Source: Lumnitzera littorea (Eukaryota; Streptophyta; Magnoliopsida; Myrtales; Combretaceae). Taken from it: DNA of 64,000 nucleotides. A program made the translations under genes and the position numbers. Below, piece after piece: positions 34,240-47,156 of the stretch (within the stretch, counting starts at the first letter, position 1; each line of letters starts with the position of its first letter). The notes under the pieces are model-generated. The model saw nothing but the letters and a program-made list of their open reading frames with translations. It did not search any database and was not told where the DNA came from. The stretch covers positions 9,011,653-9,075,652 of the forward strand of contig JAMXBB010000010.1 in assembly GCA_024138015.1 (NCBI GenBank), in the 5' to 3' direction.

Positions 34240-37200
34240 TCTTACCATTACTTTCTTGTTCCTACATTGAGTGATCTAAGGCGTCAACTACTTGGTCGAG
34301 CTCTCGAGGTACCACTTCAATTGTTCGTTGCTCCATTTGTAAAGCTCCTATAGGCATATAACACATTCTGGTTGGCAAGTTAATAATTTAAATTTTATTG
34401 AAGTAAGGATGTTGCAGTTGCTTAATCCGTGCACATTTTTACTTTGAACAATCTTGCATTAATGCAGTAAGATAATCCCTAATAGATTGTTCATAATTCG
34501 GCCAAGAGAATATTCAAGTAGCCTAATTTTCTTGCTAAACCATGAATTCATCTACCATTTTGATCATGAACTATAGTTGTTGTAGTGGCTTGCTTAGTAG
34601 AAGAAAAAACAGAACCATTAGTGTTTAGTTGAACCCATCCTTATGAAGGCAGAGTCCAAATAAGGTTGATGATTTCATTAACAACCTAAGATTTGTTTCT
34701 TTTTATTTTTTTTTTTTAAGAAAGCATAATATTTATGGGCATTAACATTAGTACTATGTTGGAGATTATTAACAGAGGGTGATTGATTATACAAAATAAA
34801 GTCCCTGTTTATCCAAGTCTTTCAAAGCATAATTTTAAATGTAAACCAATTCGGAGGCCCTAGTCTTGTGAGATCTTTTTTCTTTGTCAAACAATTTTCT
34901 CTAATCCAAGTGATGAAATCATGCCAATTACTATTCAATTATAAAGGACTAGATTACCATTGGATTACAATGTCATGAATTGTAATATATTCAAAAAGTG
35001 TTTGCTATAGACTTTCATTTTGATCACCACACTTAGGGCAATTTCATGAATTAATGGTATTTCTTTTTTTTTTTTTTCAATTCTTCTATGGTTGGCAAGG
35101 AAGAGTGTAGAATCCTTATTAGAAATAATTTAACTTTAGGAGAGAAGGGAGAGTCCCAAATCCACTTCCAATTATTTGAACTTTTTGTGTTACTGTCTTT
35201 TCTAATGAAGCCATGATAGATGTCCTTGAAAGATAGTTGAGATATATTATTGTTGTCCAATATCCCTTCAACATTGGAATGTCTATTTAGGAGGATAAGC
35301 CCTCTAAGAGAGGAAAGAAAAGAAGTTATAAGAAAGCCAATCTTGTCCTCTTTCCATTTCAATTTTGATTCACAACAATAAAAAACAATTAACTTTTAAT
35401 ATTTGGGAAAGAGGCCTAAAAAGGAGAGATCTCAAGGGTCCAAGCTTACTCCAATGATCATACTAAAAGCTTGTTTTCTTGCCATTGCCTAAGATTAATG
35501 CATTTAAGATCTTTGCCTATAAAGGATAATGAGGATAACTTAGGATTTGAAACTCTTTAGAAAGTTTTCTTGTATTTGAAATTAACTAGCTCAATCCAAA
35601 GTTCTTTTAACTGCTTTAACTCAAAGAATCTCTTAAAGGAGGCAGTTGTATTTCTTTTGTGAAGATTTGAGAGTTTTAGCCCCCCTTGATCTTCAGGTAA
35701 GGCCATGTTATCCCAATTTACCTAGTGAGTTTTCTTCCTTTCATAATTCCCTTTCCAAATGAAGTTATTAATCACTTAAGTGAGTTTTTATACTATTCTT
35801 TTTAGGAGATGACACATTTGTATGTAATAAGAAGGTAGAGCCTCTAGGGCTGATTGTGCTAACACTAATCTTCTTGTCATGCTTAATGAGTTCATTTTCC
35901 AACCTCCAAACTTTTTTAGGGTTTTTTCTATTAAGAAATTGAAATATTAAGCTGTGGGTATTAGATCAATGTTCAAGGGAAAGCCCAAATATTTTCCAAA
36001 AGAAGATTTTTTTTTTTTTTATTTCTAAAGTAGATCTAAAGGAGATCCTCATATCTTGCTTGACATTTGAGGAAAAGAAAACTCCTAATTTATTTTTGTT
36101 TATCCTTAACCTAGAAAGATTTGAAAAGGAGTTGAACACACTTAAAACTGTTTGAACATTCTTCTCATCAACTTGAGTACATAAAATAATATCATTAGCA
36201 AAAGCCAAATGAAAGATAGTTAATTCCGATCCTCTCAAACATAACGGCTTCCAGGATCCTTTGTTTGCTTCTTTTTATATGAATCTGCTTAGAAACTCTA
36301 TGCAAAGGATAAAAAGATAAAGAGATAAAGGATCTCCTTATCTAATACCTCTACTAAGTAGAAAGGGAGGTAGAAGACTTCCATTTACTCTAACCTCTTA
36401 GGTAGAAGTAGTTATGCAATTCACGATTAGTTTAATCCATCCGTGGAAGTTCAAATTTTGAAGCATCCAATTAATGAAATCCCATTCAAGAGAATCAAAA
36501 GCCTTCTCTAAGTTAAGCTTTATGACCTTCCATTCTTTTTTGTCCTTCTTCTTATGGCAACTATGAAGAATTTCATTCATAAGAATGACATTCTCTGCTA
36601 CTTTTTGCCTAAGAATAAAATTGGATTAAGAAAGATAGACAAGAGTATCTAATAGTGACCTTACTTTGTTTACCAAAATTTTTGTGACCTACTTATATAG
36701 GGTATTGGAAAAAACTTATAGGTCTAAAGTTTTTAATACGATTTGCATACCCATTTTTTGGTATAAGGCATAACAAAGTTTAGATAAGGGTAAAAAGGAT
36801 TTGTTTGATGGTAAAAGTATTTTCAATTAACTCTTTAATTGAAGGACCAAGAAAGCTCAAGAAATTCTTAAAGAGTAAGGCATGAAGTCCATCTTTTCTT
36901 GGAGCTTTAAGGGAACTAATTGAATTAAGAGCTTTTTTTATTTCAACTTATGTTAAAGGGGCTTATAATTGAGTTTTTTCCTCAATTAATAATCCTCCCC
37001 TGAGATCATCTAGATTAGGGTTTTCTATTGAAACAAACAACTTAGATGAGGAGAAAAGATTAATGAAATAAGAGTTGATTATAAACTTAATTTGTTCCTA
37101 TTTAAAGATCCATTGACTATTGTCATTTTGAAGGCTAGTGATTCTATTTTTCACTCTTCTACTTAACATTGCAGCATAGTAGAAATTAGTATTTCTTTCA

Positions 37201-37503
37201 CACTTTAAGATCCAAGTTTGTCTAGCTTTCATTCTCCATAAGCATTCTTCCTTACCTAGTACATTATTTAACTCATTTTTAAGGTTACTTTGAAGTTTTA
37301 GGAGTTGTACATTAAGATTTAGGGATAGTTGTAATTCAATTTCATTAAGCTTGGACATGATTCTTGATTTTTGAAACCCTTGCATTTCGCATTCTAAACA
37401 TTTTGAGGAATTTTTTTATGGCTTTCAAGCGATTATTGGCATTTAATTTCCAAATTGCTTAGTGCAAAGGTATATAACGAGAATGTGAGAACTACATAAG
37501 TGA
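34240..37503 (-). pseudogene. L1-type LINE ORF2, 3' part: reverse transcriptase, zinc domain, RNase H
   Basis: On the minus strand, in order: the linker after the endonuclease (37098-37385, with ECLWRMKARQTWILKCERNT and FYYAAMLSRRVKNRI); reverse transcriptase near 36398-36580 (LEKAFDSLEWDFINWML); the polymerase core near 35966-36238, where FADD is FANDIIL; a zf-RVT region at 35051-35362 (PFSPKVKLFLIRILHSSLPT); and a C-terminal RNase H near 34300-34660 (GWVQLNTNGS...). The RNase H module is typical of plant L1 elements. The catalytic Asp to Asn change and many stops make it dead. The right edge is the LTR of element 4; the LINE continues at 47157. Confidence 0.85.
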
Positions 37504-38401
37504 TGATGGAAATTAGAGTACTAAACTCTTGACCCAAGCTCGAGCTTAAGGTCTTAAAGGATTGACGAAGTGGATTCTATCTTTCCATCCAACTCCAGTC
37601 GAGGCCAAGCTAATCCAAACTATCAATCAACTCCACATGCCGAGCCAAATAAGTTCTCATCTATCAATAATTGAGTGCCAACTAAAATATGCTCTACTGA
37701 CAGCTCGATCCATTCATACGTCTGCTCAGCCATATTCATACTGACTAGTAGCTCGATAGTCTTGGTGCTGAGAACTCTAGATTACATCCGAGCTAATGTT
37801 TTCTTAGAAGGACCCCTAGGTTTGCTCAATACTTTTGCTTGATAATCTCCAATCTAATTGTAAAACTTGTCTATTTCTGCTAGAGGCGTCCTAATGCCCG
37901 AACACTATGTATCTAGTCCTACATGAAAGGATTTGCTGCACCAAACATCAATTTCTTTGAATTTTTATTTGTATCCTTTATTATTCCTTGTATATTACTT
38001 CTTCAAGCAATACCTTTTTTTATCCTTTTCATTTAGGGTAGGTTAACCTAATATTTTGGGAATAAATACCCTTATAATAGGTAACCACAACATCATATCT
38101 AATATCAAATATACTTCATTGTCTCTTTCTATGAGCATTTCATTTTGCTTGTTTTCGCTCTTATTTTAACCCTTAAGTAAGGCTAAGTGGCGAGTACTCT
38201 CATTGAGTTAGCTCATGTATCATATCGAATTTACTTTGTGAGCCCTTGGTAGTTTCCTGATGCATAATACATTTAGAGCTTATTGGGGTTTGCTTATTTA
38301 CTTCATTGTTCTTGTGCATTTTCATCCTTATTTTTTAGCTTTCTATAAGCTTGGACCCATCTCAATACGGTAGCTCCTGTTTGCTATTGACACGCTTATC
38401 A
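37504..38401 (+). repeat. 5' LTR of gypsy element 4
   Basis: It starts TGATGGAAATTAGAG and ends CGCTTATCA, 898 bp. It matches 46673-47156 at both ends, but has about 390 bp in the middle-right (about 37960-38350) that the 3' LTR lacks. The primer-binding site follows three bases on. Confidence 0.83.
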
Positions 38402-38404
38402 TCT

Positions 38405-38415
38405 TGGTATTAAAG
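38405..38415 (+). other. Primer-binding site of element 4 (tRNA-Met type)
   Basis: The plus strand reads TGGTATTAAAG, a decayed form of the TGGTATCAGAG of initiator tRNA-Met-primed elements, next to the 5' LTR end. Confidence 0.7.
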
Positions 38416-38679
38416 TGAAGGTTCATTTGGGTAAGTTGTATTTGAGCTTTGTTGTGAGTAATATTGGTTGTGGAGGTGTATTATAGTAGTGTGAAGGTTA
38501 ACTGTGAGTGTTTGAGAAAGTAGAAGGCGTGTTGATTTGCTGTTGTATGTGTGTGCCCTGTTATACTCTATTTTGAGTTACAAAAATAAAGTAAGTAGTA
38601 GTTGCGTGTTTTCTATAAAATAGTGAGTTGAGTATTTAGAAACTATACATGTGTTGTTTCAAGAGAAGCACTAATATTA

Positions 38680-39985
38680 AGTAAAGGATGACTAACTCAA
38701 GTGTGAAAGAATTGGAGACAATAACAGTGGTATAGTCTAAAATGGCTGACAACCCCATAACACTCCCAAAAGTATAGACGAACAACTTAATGAAGTAGCT
38801 AACTTGATAGCCGACATAACTAGAGTTGTTCATGTATCAGCTTTTCCGGCCTGATGTTATACAGAACACTCCCTATGTTGCTTAGCCCGGGAGAGGATAG
38901 ATCCTAGTTGGACAAAATCGAAGTGGAGGAGTTAAAGGATGAGTGTGAAGGAGACTCGACTTGGGTGAAATAGATGAGGAAGGTAAAGAATAAGGATGTA
39001 TTAAGGAAGAAGAGCAAACTCAAGGCCCCTGAACCATCGACCATGTAAAGCTTTAAGTTTCAAGCTTCAATGATTCTAGGAATGCCGATAACTATTTAGA
39101 TTGGGGGACAATGTTAAATGTGTTTTTTATTATTATCAATATGAGGATCGTGAAAAGGTGAGAGTTGTTGCTATGGAATTTTCGGGGTATGCTGCATTAT
39201 GGTAGAAGAGCTTCTAGAACATGAAGAGGCAAGAAGGATATAGAGAAGCTGGCACTTGGCTTAAGATGAAAAAGAATCCTTAGAAATATATTTGTGCTGG
39301 ATACCTGCCTACAGGATACTTTAGCTAGACTCCAAAAGTTATGATAAGGAAGCCAAACTATTAATAAGTATATTTTAGAATTCCAAATGCTTATGATCTA
39401 ATGTAAAGTAGACGAACTATCAGCCCAAACAGTGTCCAGGTTTTTCATTAGGTTGATAAGCGACATCCAAGACATTGTAGAACTTCAACAGTTTACTACA
39501 TTAGACGAGGCTATAAGAATAGCCCAGCATATGGAAAGATAGAGGAGGAATAATTTGAGCTAACCTCTAATAAGTTAACCAATCTAATCAAACTAACCCG
39601 CTTGGAGAAGTTACTGAGTTTAACAAAGTGCTAACTAAATAGAAGAACAGATGTCAAAGCTAAATAGAAAAGCTGACCAATTGATGGTGAAGTGCAACTA
39701 AGAACTTATGAGAAGGGACAAGGATTTAAGAGGAAGATGAGCTAAATCAAGTGCTTTAAATACCAAGGATTTGGGCGCATGGCTGCTTAATGTCCGAACA
39801 GGTGAATTATGATTATTAAAGAAGATGTCCCAAAGCTCAAAGTGGATAGCATTGATGAGGAGCTTAAAGAAGAGGTTGCACCCGAGGAAAATACCACCCA
39901 AGAAGGAGAGCTTATTGAAGAGGAGGTATTTGCTAAAGACCTAGACCTAGACAAGTTAACCCTAGTTGTCTATGTATGTTGAGTT
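38680..39985 (+). pseudogene. Element 4 gag remnant
   Basis: Fragments in shifting frames include EFSGYAALW near 39175-39205, LQDTLARLQKL near 39313-39345, KYILEFQMLMI near 39365-39400, and LQQFTTLDEAIRIAQHMER near 39484-39540, the capsid-like end of chromovirus gag. The zinc knuckle near 39750-39800 reads CFKYQGFGRMAA*CPNR: one Cys is Tyr, the His is Arg and a stop has replaced Gln. Confidence 0.75.
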
Positions 39986-39999
39986 TAGGACCCTTTACT

Positions 40000-42560
40000 A
40001 AGGAAAAGTAAAGAGAGAACTTATTCCACATCAATTGCAAAGTGAACGAGCTCTACATTACTTGCAAGTTTGTACACTCATAGTGGATGGTGGGAGCTGC
40101 ATAAACGTTGCATTTACTAACCTACTTTAGAAACTCAAATTGTTGACCATCTCACGTTTGAAGCCTTATAAATTGCATTGGCTAAATGAGAAGGAAGCAT
40201 TACACATTACCTAGTAAACATTGCTGTCAATCTTCATTTGGAACTATTTTGATGAAATTCTTTATGACATGTTGCCAATGTGTGCATCTTATGTATTGCT
40301 AGGCCAACCTTGGCTTTTTAATCAGAGTGTTATTCATAATGGGTTTAGAAACACATATGTGTTTGAGAAAGATGAGAGAAAAATTACCTTGAATCCTATG
40401 ACCCTAAGTCAAGTAAGCAGGTTACAAGCCAAATTAGCTCGAGGATCAAAGAAGACTTTGATTCTAAGTCGAGCCAAGCTCTAAGAAGCCATCAAGTTTG
40501 ACTTGTTGACCTTCCTATTGATATGGAGACTACTGGAGTTGAAGGAACAAGGGAAGCTACCAAAAGAGGTTGAGGAGTTACTTGATGAGTATTCCAACCT
40601 ATTTCTAGAGTAGTTACTAAAAGGGTTGCCCCTTTTTTGAGGTATAAAACATTGCATTGACTTGATACTCAGTGTTATATTACTGAACAAGCCAACTTAT
40701 CGGATGAATCTCGAGCAAGCTGTAGAACTCTAGAGACAAGTCAACGAGTTATTAGAGAAAGGCTATATAAGAGAGAGTCTTAACTCTTGTGCTGTGCTTG
40801 CATTGCTTGTGTCAAAGAAGGATAATACTTAATGAATGTGTGTAAATAACAGAAAGATGAATAAAATTATAATCAAGTACAGGTACCCTATTTTAAGGCT
40901 AGATGACATGCTAGATGAATTGAGTGGTGTTAGAATGTTTAGTGAGATTGACCTAAAGTTAAGACATCAACAAATTCAAATGAGACAAGGGGATGAATAA
41001 AAGACCACTTTGAAGACCTAACATGGCCGATACCAATGGATGGTTATACCCTCTAGACTATTAAACATCCCAAGTACTTTTATGAGGTTAATGAACCATG
41101 TTTTGAGAAATATGATTGGGAAGTTTATGGTTGTCTATTTTGACAACACACTCGTACACAATGCCAACTTAACTAGCCATAATGAACATCTCTGAGTAGT
41201 CTTTGATGTTCTCTGAACAGAAAGATTGTTTGGTAACATGAAGAAGTGTTGCTTTTGTTATGAGGAAGTGGTTTTTGTACGGTATATAGTTGGTGAAGAA
41301 GGCTTATGAGTTAATAATGAGAAGATCTAAGTGGTTGTCCAGTAGCCAACCCCAACCACCTATGCCGAGGTGAGAAGTTTCTATGGACCGGCATCCTTTT
41401 ACTGACAATTCATCAAGGGTTTTAGTACTATTGTTGTACCACTAACAATTCATCAAGGGTTTTAGTACCATTGTTGTACCCTTTTTGAGCTAACGAAGAA
41501 AAACACAGATTTTAGGTAAGGAAAGAAATAAGAGAGAATATTTACTGAGATCGAGGAAAGGTTAACCTATGCACTTATACTGATTTTACTTGACTTCAAG
41601 AAGAATTTTTAGCTTGAATGTGATGTATCTGGTATTAGCATAGGCACTATCTTGATGTGAGAAAGACAACTTATTGCCTATCATAGAGAAAAGTTGAAAA
41701 GAGCTCGTTTGAACTACTTCGTATATGACAAAGAGCTCCTATCCCTTATCCAAGCACTCCAAGTATGGAAACATTATTTATTACCAAGGAAGTTTGTCAT
41801 TTATAGAGATCACAAATCCTTGAGAACCTTAGAAGTCAGACTAAGTTATCAAAGAGGTAAGCGACGTGGATTGAATTCTTGGATGGATTCAATTTTATGA
41901 TCAAATACAAACAGGGCAAGACTAGTGTGGTTGCCAACACCTTGCCAAGGTGGCATGTTCTTCTTACTAAGCTATGGACAAGACTCTTGAGATTTGCGAG
42001 TAATAAAGAGCAACATCTTCAAGACTTCCATTTTGGTCTTATATTTAGACAATGTGTAGAGGGAAGGATAGTGGATGACTATCTTATGAAAGATGGATAT
42101 TTATTCTAAGGAGGCAAGTTATTTGTGCCAACTTGTTCTTTGAGAGGGTTACTTGTTAAAGAATCTCATTCTAGTGGGCTTTGTAGACATTTTGGAGAGA
42201 GATAAACATATGAGCTATTGAATGGAAGATTCCTTTGGCCTAAGATGTGGTGAGATGTGTATCAGATTGTTGAGAATTGTGTTACTTGCAAACTGGCCAA
42301 ATGTCAAGCTGAAAAAGGGAAAGCAATGCCTTTGTTTATCTTAACCAGACCTTGGACTGAATTAAGCATATATTTTGTACTCAAGTTACAATGAATTTTT
42401 TTAGGCAAAGACTTTGTTATGGTCATCATAGATAAATTCAATAAAATAACACACTTTGTGTCTTACTCCAAAACTAACAATGCTTTGACTATTGCTTTTC
42501 TTTTTTTACAGGAAATTGTTTGTTTACATGGCGTGCCAAGAAGTATGGTATTCGATAGAG
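40000..42560 (+). pseudogene. Element 4 pol, first part: protease, reverse transcriptase, RNase H, start of integrase
   Basis: The protease end is at 40221-40484 (LPMCASYVLLGQPWLFNQSV). Reverse transcriptase runs about 40860-41230, with YPILRLDDMLDELSGV and VYFDNTLVHN: the second catalytic Asp of YFDD is Asn. RNase H is near 41600-41870 (ECDVSGISIG-like, then YDKELLSLIQALQVWKHYLL). Integrase follows, with THFVSYSKTNNALTIAFLF near 42448-42510, and breaks at ...SMVFDR at 42560. Stops occur throughout. Confidence 0.83.
41405..41480 (+). repeat. 40-bp tandem duplication inside element 4 pol
   Basis: The unit beginning acaattcatcaagggtttt occurs at 41405 and again at 41445, with one base difference in the shared part. 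The single copy encodes FIKGFSTIV, seen once in elements 1 and 2, so the second copy is a local duplication that also shifts frame. Confidence 0.88.
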
Positions 42561-45500
42561 TGTAAGCCTTGCATCTATAAGCTTGGATTTTGTACGTAGA
42601 CTTTAAGACGATCGGTTAAAGGATCTAATCAAGCTTAAATTATTATACTAACGTTATAAATATTAATAAAAGTGATCTCATAAGTTTGAATTTAAGAAAA
42701 TAAGTAATAAAATAATAGAATATTATGATATCAAATTATAAGCACACTACCTGTTATTTATTGGAAATACGTAAAATGAGTTTCGATAACTAACGAATCA
42801 CTAGAGATAAATTATATGTACTCTATATATATTTACCTATAGGTAAACATACATAAAATTACCTCCAATGCTCGAAAAATGCCAAATAATTAAAGAAAAT
42901 TTAAAAAAAAAAAAGGAAAAGTAAGGATTTGTCCAAAATTAGGTTGTGGCATGTTAGGGTAGAAAGAAAAAAAATTCAACCAATTAGAGTAAACCAACTA
43001 AAAAGTAAAATGGAAAGAAGATAAGTCAAATGTTAACTCAAAATTAATGAAAAAAATTCCCATGCAACTTTATAAATACCCAAGCCTTAATAGAAGCTCA
43101 TTTAGTCTATTTAGAGTGTAAGAAAACTTGAGAGAACTGAAAAAGAGAGGATTAGGGTTTTTTTTTTTAAATTAGAAAAAAAATCAGTGTAGTTAAGCTT
43201 TGTAAACTAAACCCACAATTTACGGCCACCTAAAAGTGAACCACCACCACCAACACATCTTACCACCATCGCCTAGGCTGACTGACAACCCTAGGACGAC
43301 TACTAGTAGCCAGAAGTCTAATGGCTAAGTGAGTCCAATTTCAACCTGATTTTATTTAATTTATTAAAATTATCAATTTTATCTAGAAAATTATGAAATT
43401 TAGTATTATCATGTTTTTATGTATGTAAATTTAGGGAAAAATATTAGTTTGATTTAATTATATTTGGAAATATGTAGTGCTTAAGAAATAGTATAAACCC
43501 AAGCATATTTCGATTTAGAAATAAATAGTCTTAAGAGTATAGTTTTAAATTCAAAATTTTTGTGTGGATTACTTAGGGGATATAGAATAGTACTATGAAG
43601 CCCTTTTTTAGAAATAAATTTTAGAAAATTTTAAATAATTTTTAGGCCTTTAAAATATATATAATTAGTGATTTTTTGGTTAATTAATAGGTAATTGAAT
43701 AATTACTAATTTAGTGTATAATTAGATATTTTAAGATGTTCATATCTGATGTAGTATGATAACTGTAGCATTTAGAGTATTATATGTAATTATTATGAGT
43801 ATTATGTAGTAAATATATGTAATTTTAATAGTATGTGGAATTGAAATTATAATAAATAGAAAATATTAGGTTAAAATGAATAATATAATAATAATATTAA
43901 TATATAATAAATCTGGTAGAAAATATAAATTTAGGTAATTATATGAAAAATGTAAAATTTTCTCATATCGAAAGTAAATTCGATACATAAATTAGGATTA
44001 GAGTATACTGTGTAGACTAGAATACTGATTAAGGACCAAAAGTGATACTTAAGATACTTGAGCCTAATGTGATTAATTTTACATTAGAGTTTGGAACGCT
44101 TTTTTAGGAATTACGTATAGTACCTGTAGTTGAAACTGAATTAGAACCTAAATTGCAACCAAAATAAAAAATCGATCCCAAAACTAACTTATAATGAATT
44201 GATAATAAATAATATGTATATATGAAAAATTGAGTTAAATCATAATCTAAAATGTATATCTATCATAAGGATATAAATACTAAAAGAGTATTATATTATA
44301 GGAAACATAGAGACAAGTCAACTTACGACGAGTTGAATAAGCAAATCAAGAATTTCAAATAAGTTGGGTTCAATATTTTATCGTATTTTGGAGTACTATT
44401 TTAAAGTATTTGGAGGCTTAGGATTGTGCATGATTGTGCTTGTATGTATTTGACTCTGTGTTGAAATATGTGTTGTGTTTGGTGTTTGTTATAAATTGAA
44501 TGGTGTGAAATTATTTGATTACCCTAAACTGTACTTAATTATTATTGAACTTAGGGTTTATTATTTGATTTTGATGAGAACAAAACAAAAAATATATATC
44601 TAAACATGTTGTTTTTTAAGAAGACAAAACAAGTGGATGATTAAACTAAGTATTATTTAATTATATTGAAATAATTGAATAAGATCAATTAGCTTACTTA
44701 ATGATTAAATATATAAATTATCTCTACAAAAAATTTAATATTTTGAGTGGTGATAAAATACTCTTGAAGTTAGAATGCAAAGAGTATTTATTTGTTGTGT
44801 ATGAAAGAATTTTTAAATGATATTTATAGATGATATTTAACCTACCGGGTTGACGACTTAAGGTAAAATACAATTGGAGGCATTGTGTGTTAGTGAAGAC
44901 TAGGGGGTGGTCCGAATTCTATGTTAAATCCGAGCTTGATCTTCTTCATCCCTATCTCTTTAAATTTCTACACTTATTATTGTTCTATTATTGCTTTGAT
45001 TACTCTTATTATTGCATTTAGTTGTTTATATCGAAAAAGAATTGTAATTTGTTCTTAAAACTCAATTCACCCTCTCCCCTCTTAAGTTTAGCTTAATGTT
45101 CTTCAATCATAACCAACTTAAATATCCTAATTAGAAATGAATTGCAACCCTTTAAGGGACTACTAGCATTCTCCAATCAAACACCTACACTTTTGAAAAA
45201 GATAGCGCTGGATAGCATAATGGTCTTTTCTTTATCCTTAGCCAAACTAAGTGACAGGAGAGGAGGTTACAGTAAAGATAAGGGCAACGGTTTAAAGGAT
45301 AGTCATGAGGGGAGTGATATCTTCATTGTATAAACTTGGGTTTGGTTATAAGCTGTTGCATTAATATGAAAACTCTTCAAGCCAAATTAGAGCAAGTGAA
45401 ATTATTTTGATTTCACAATGGACCAAATCATATTATGTGATGGCACTTACTTGTTGCATAGCATATAATTAATTGTTTGACAACCCTATTTGTGGTTGTT

Positions 45501-45975
45501 ATGCATTCATAAGTCTCCAAGCTAACTTACTAAATTATGGTTGCTCATACCTTTATAAATTTTCTTACAAGTTTTGACTAGTATGCCGCGGTATAATTAT
45601 TCTGAGGTCGGTTTCTTTGTGAAGCTATGGGGAGTGAGGATCAACTAGCTGTATGACCAAGTCTTTTAGATGTCTTGTTAATACTTTTAGGTCTATGAAC
45701 TGATATTGTGATATATTAGTTAACAAACTACTGTAGCATATATAATTTCCTGGGAATTATACGATAATATAAATGTGAATATGTATATATGACTTAAGGT
45801 TCTAGCTTTTATGTAAATTATAGCTTAAATTTTAACTAAGCTATCTACATTAAAGCAAAGAGTCATGGACGCTTTATGTAAATTATATCTGTGATAAAGA
45901 CTTTGAGGTTAATTAGTATCATAGGTTAGTTTACACAACGGAATTGTTATGACTCTGTGACTTCAGGGAGTAACA
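42561..45975 (+). repeat. 3.4-kb solo LTR, family A copy 2
   Basis: It starts TGTAAGCC and ends CAGGGAGTAACA, and is collinear with 18371-21399 over most of its length: the gatcggttaaaggatc block, TATA-like TTATAAATACCC near 43072, gaagctcattta, and the 'caagccaaattagagcaagtgaaatt' type block, here split by changes. Flanks are tagag (42556-42560) and taaag (45976-45980), a 5-bp TSD with one transition. It cuts the integrase codons DR|DPKF of element 4. Compared with copy 1 it has extra sequence, probably in the 44530-45130 part, which has no good counterpart. Confidence 0.83.
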
Positions 45976-45980
45976 TAAAG

Positions 45981-46622
45981 ATCCAAAGTTTTTGAGCCAT
46001 TCATGGAGAACTCTTTAGCGTCATTAAAGGGACTAAACTATTCTTCAGCACCTCTAGTCATCCTCAAACTGACCTACTAAATAGGGGTAGTCATTCGTAC
46101 TTTGGGATCACTACTCCGAGCTACAGTAGAGAAGAACTTAACCGATTGGGATGTCTATTTGCTTATGGTGGAATATGCTTACAATCGCGACGTGCACATC
46201 ACCACTAAGTAGATACCCTTTAAAGTCGTCTATGGCTTCAACTTAGAACTACCCCTTAACCATACTTTAGTGTTCATGCCCAAGTAAGAAGACCCTAAAG
46301 TGAGAGTTAGAGCATAGTCTCTTCAATAGATCTATCAGAAGGTTACATGGCAAATTGACTAAGTTGCTAAGAAGTTGAGACAAAAGAGCAAACGAAGGAA
46401 AATAGTGTAGTTTCAGCCCAACGATTTAGTAGGGTTATGCTTAAGTGAGGAGCAGTTTTCGAAGAAGAGAAAGAATAAGTTGTTCACCTGAGTCAAAGGT
46501 CCCTTTAAAGTACTCCAAAAGATCAACGACAATACTTATCGATTAGAATCACCTAAAAACTATGGAGTTTCTGATACTTTAATATTGCCAGCCTCGGTCC
46601 TTGTCAACTTAAAGGAGAATTG
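45981..46622 (+). pseudogene. Element 4 integrase, second part
   Basis: It resumes with PKFLSHSWRTL right after the solo LTR, then shows the NWDVYLLMVEYAYN-like and TPFKVVYGFNLELPL stretches near 46140-46260 and a C-terminal end like elements 1 and 2 (DNTYRLESPKNYGVSDT near 46530-46580). A stop follows near 46621. Stops are present throughout. Confidence 0.8.
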
Positions 46623-46672
46623 AGTGAAGACCAGCTAAATTTAATCCTAAATCTAAATCAACCCAATGGGGA

Positions 46673-47156
46673 TGATGGAAATTAAAGCATTGGACCCTTG
46701 ACCCAAGCTCAGGCCTAAGGTCTTGAAGGACTAATGAAGCAGATTCTATCTTTCCAACTAACTCCAATCGAGGCTGAGTTGATCCTCGCTACTGACCAAC
46801 TTTACATGTCAAGCCAAATAACTTCTTATCTGTCAGTAATCGAGTGCCAACCTAAAATATGCTCCATTGACAACTTAGTCCATTTACACGCTTACTAAGC
46901 CATTATAATCCTAGTGTTAAGAACCTTAGATCACATCTGAGCCAACATCTTTTTGGAAAGACCCTTAAGTTTGCTTAACACCTTTACTCAGCAATCTCTA
47001 ATCTAACCGTACAACTTGTATTTTTCTGCTAGAGGCATCCCAATGCCCAAACGCCACATGTTTAGTCCTACGCAAAAGGATTTGCTGCACTAAACATCAA
47101 TTTCTTTGACCTAGCTCAATACGGTCGCTCTTGTCTGCTCTCGATGCGATATATCG
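46673..47156 (+). repeat. 3' LTR of gypsy element 4 with internal deletion
   Basis: It begins TGATGGAAATTAAAG just after a short purine tract (tgggga) and matches the first about 460 bp of the 5' LTR. It then jumps straight to the terminal 'agctcaatacggtcgctc' segment. About 390 bp present at about 37960-38350 is missing. Confidence 0.82.

Larger units (their letters stand above)
37504..47156 (+). mobile_element. Gypsy element 4, plus strand, inserted in the LINE and itself interrupted
   Basis: LTRs at 37504-38401 and 46673-47156 flank gag and pol related to elements 1 and 2. The LINE endonuclease resumes to the right and its reverse transcriptase lies to the left, so the element sits inside the LINE. 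Its integrase is cut by a 3.4-kb solo LTR (42561-45975). Flanking 5 bp are agtga and agttg, a poor TSD match. The 3' LTR is about half length because of an internal deletion. Stops are abundant, so it is inactive. Confidence 0.87.
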
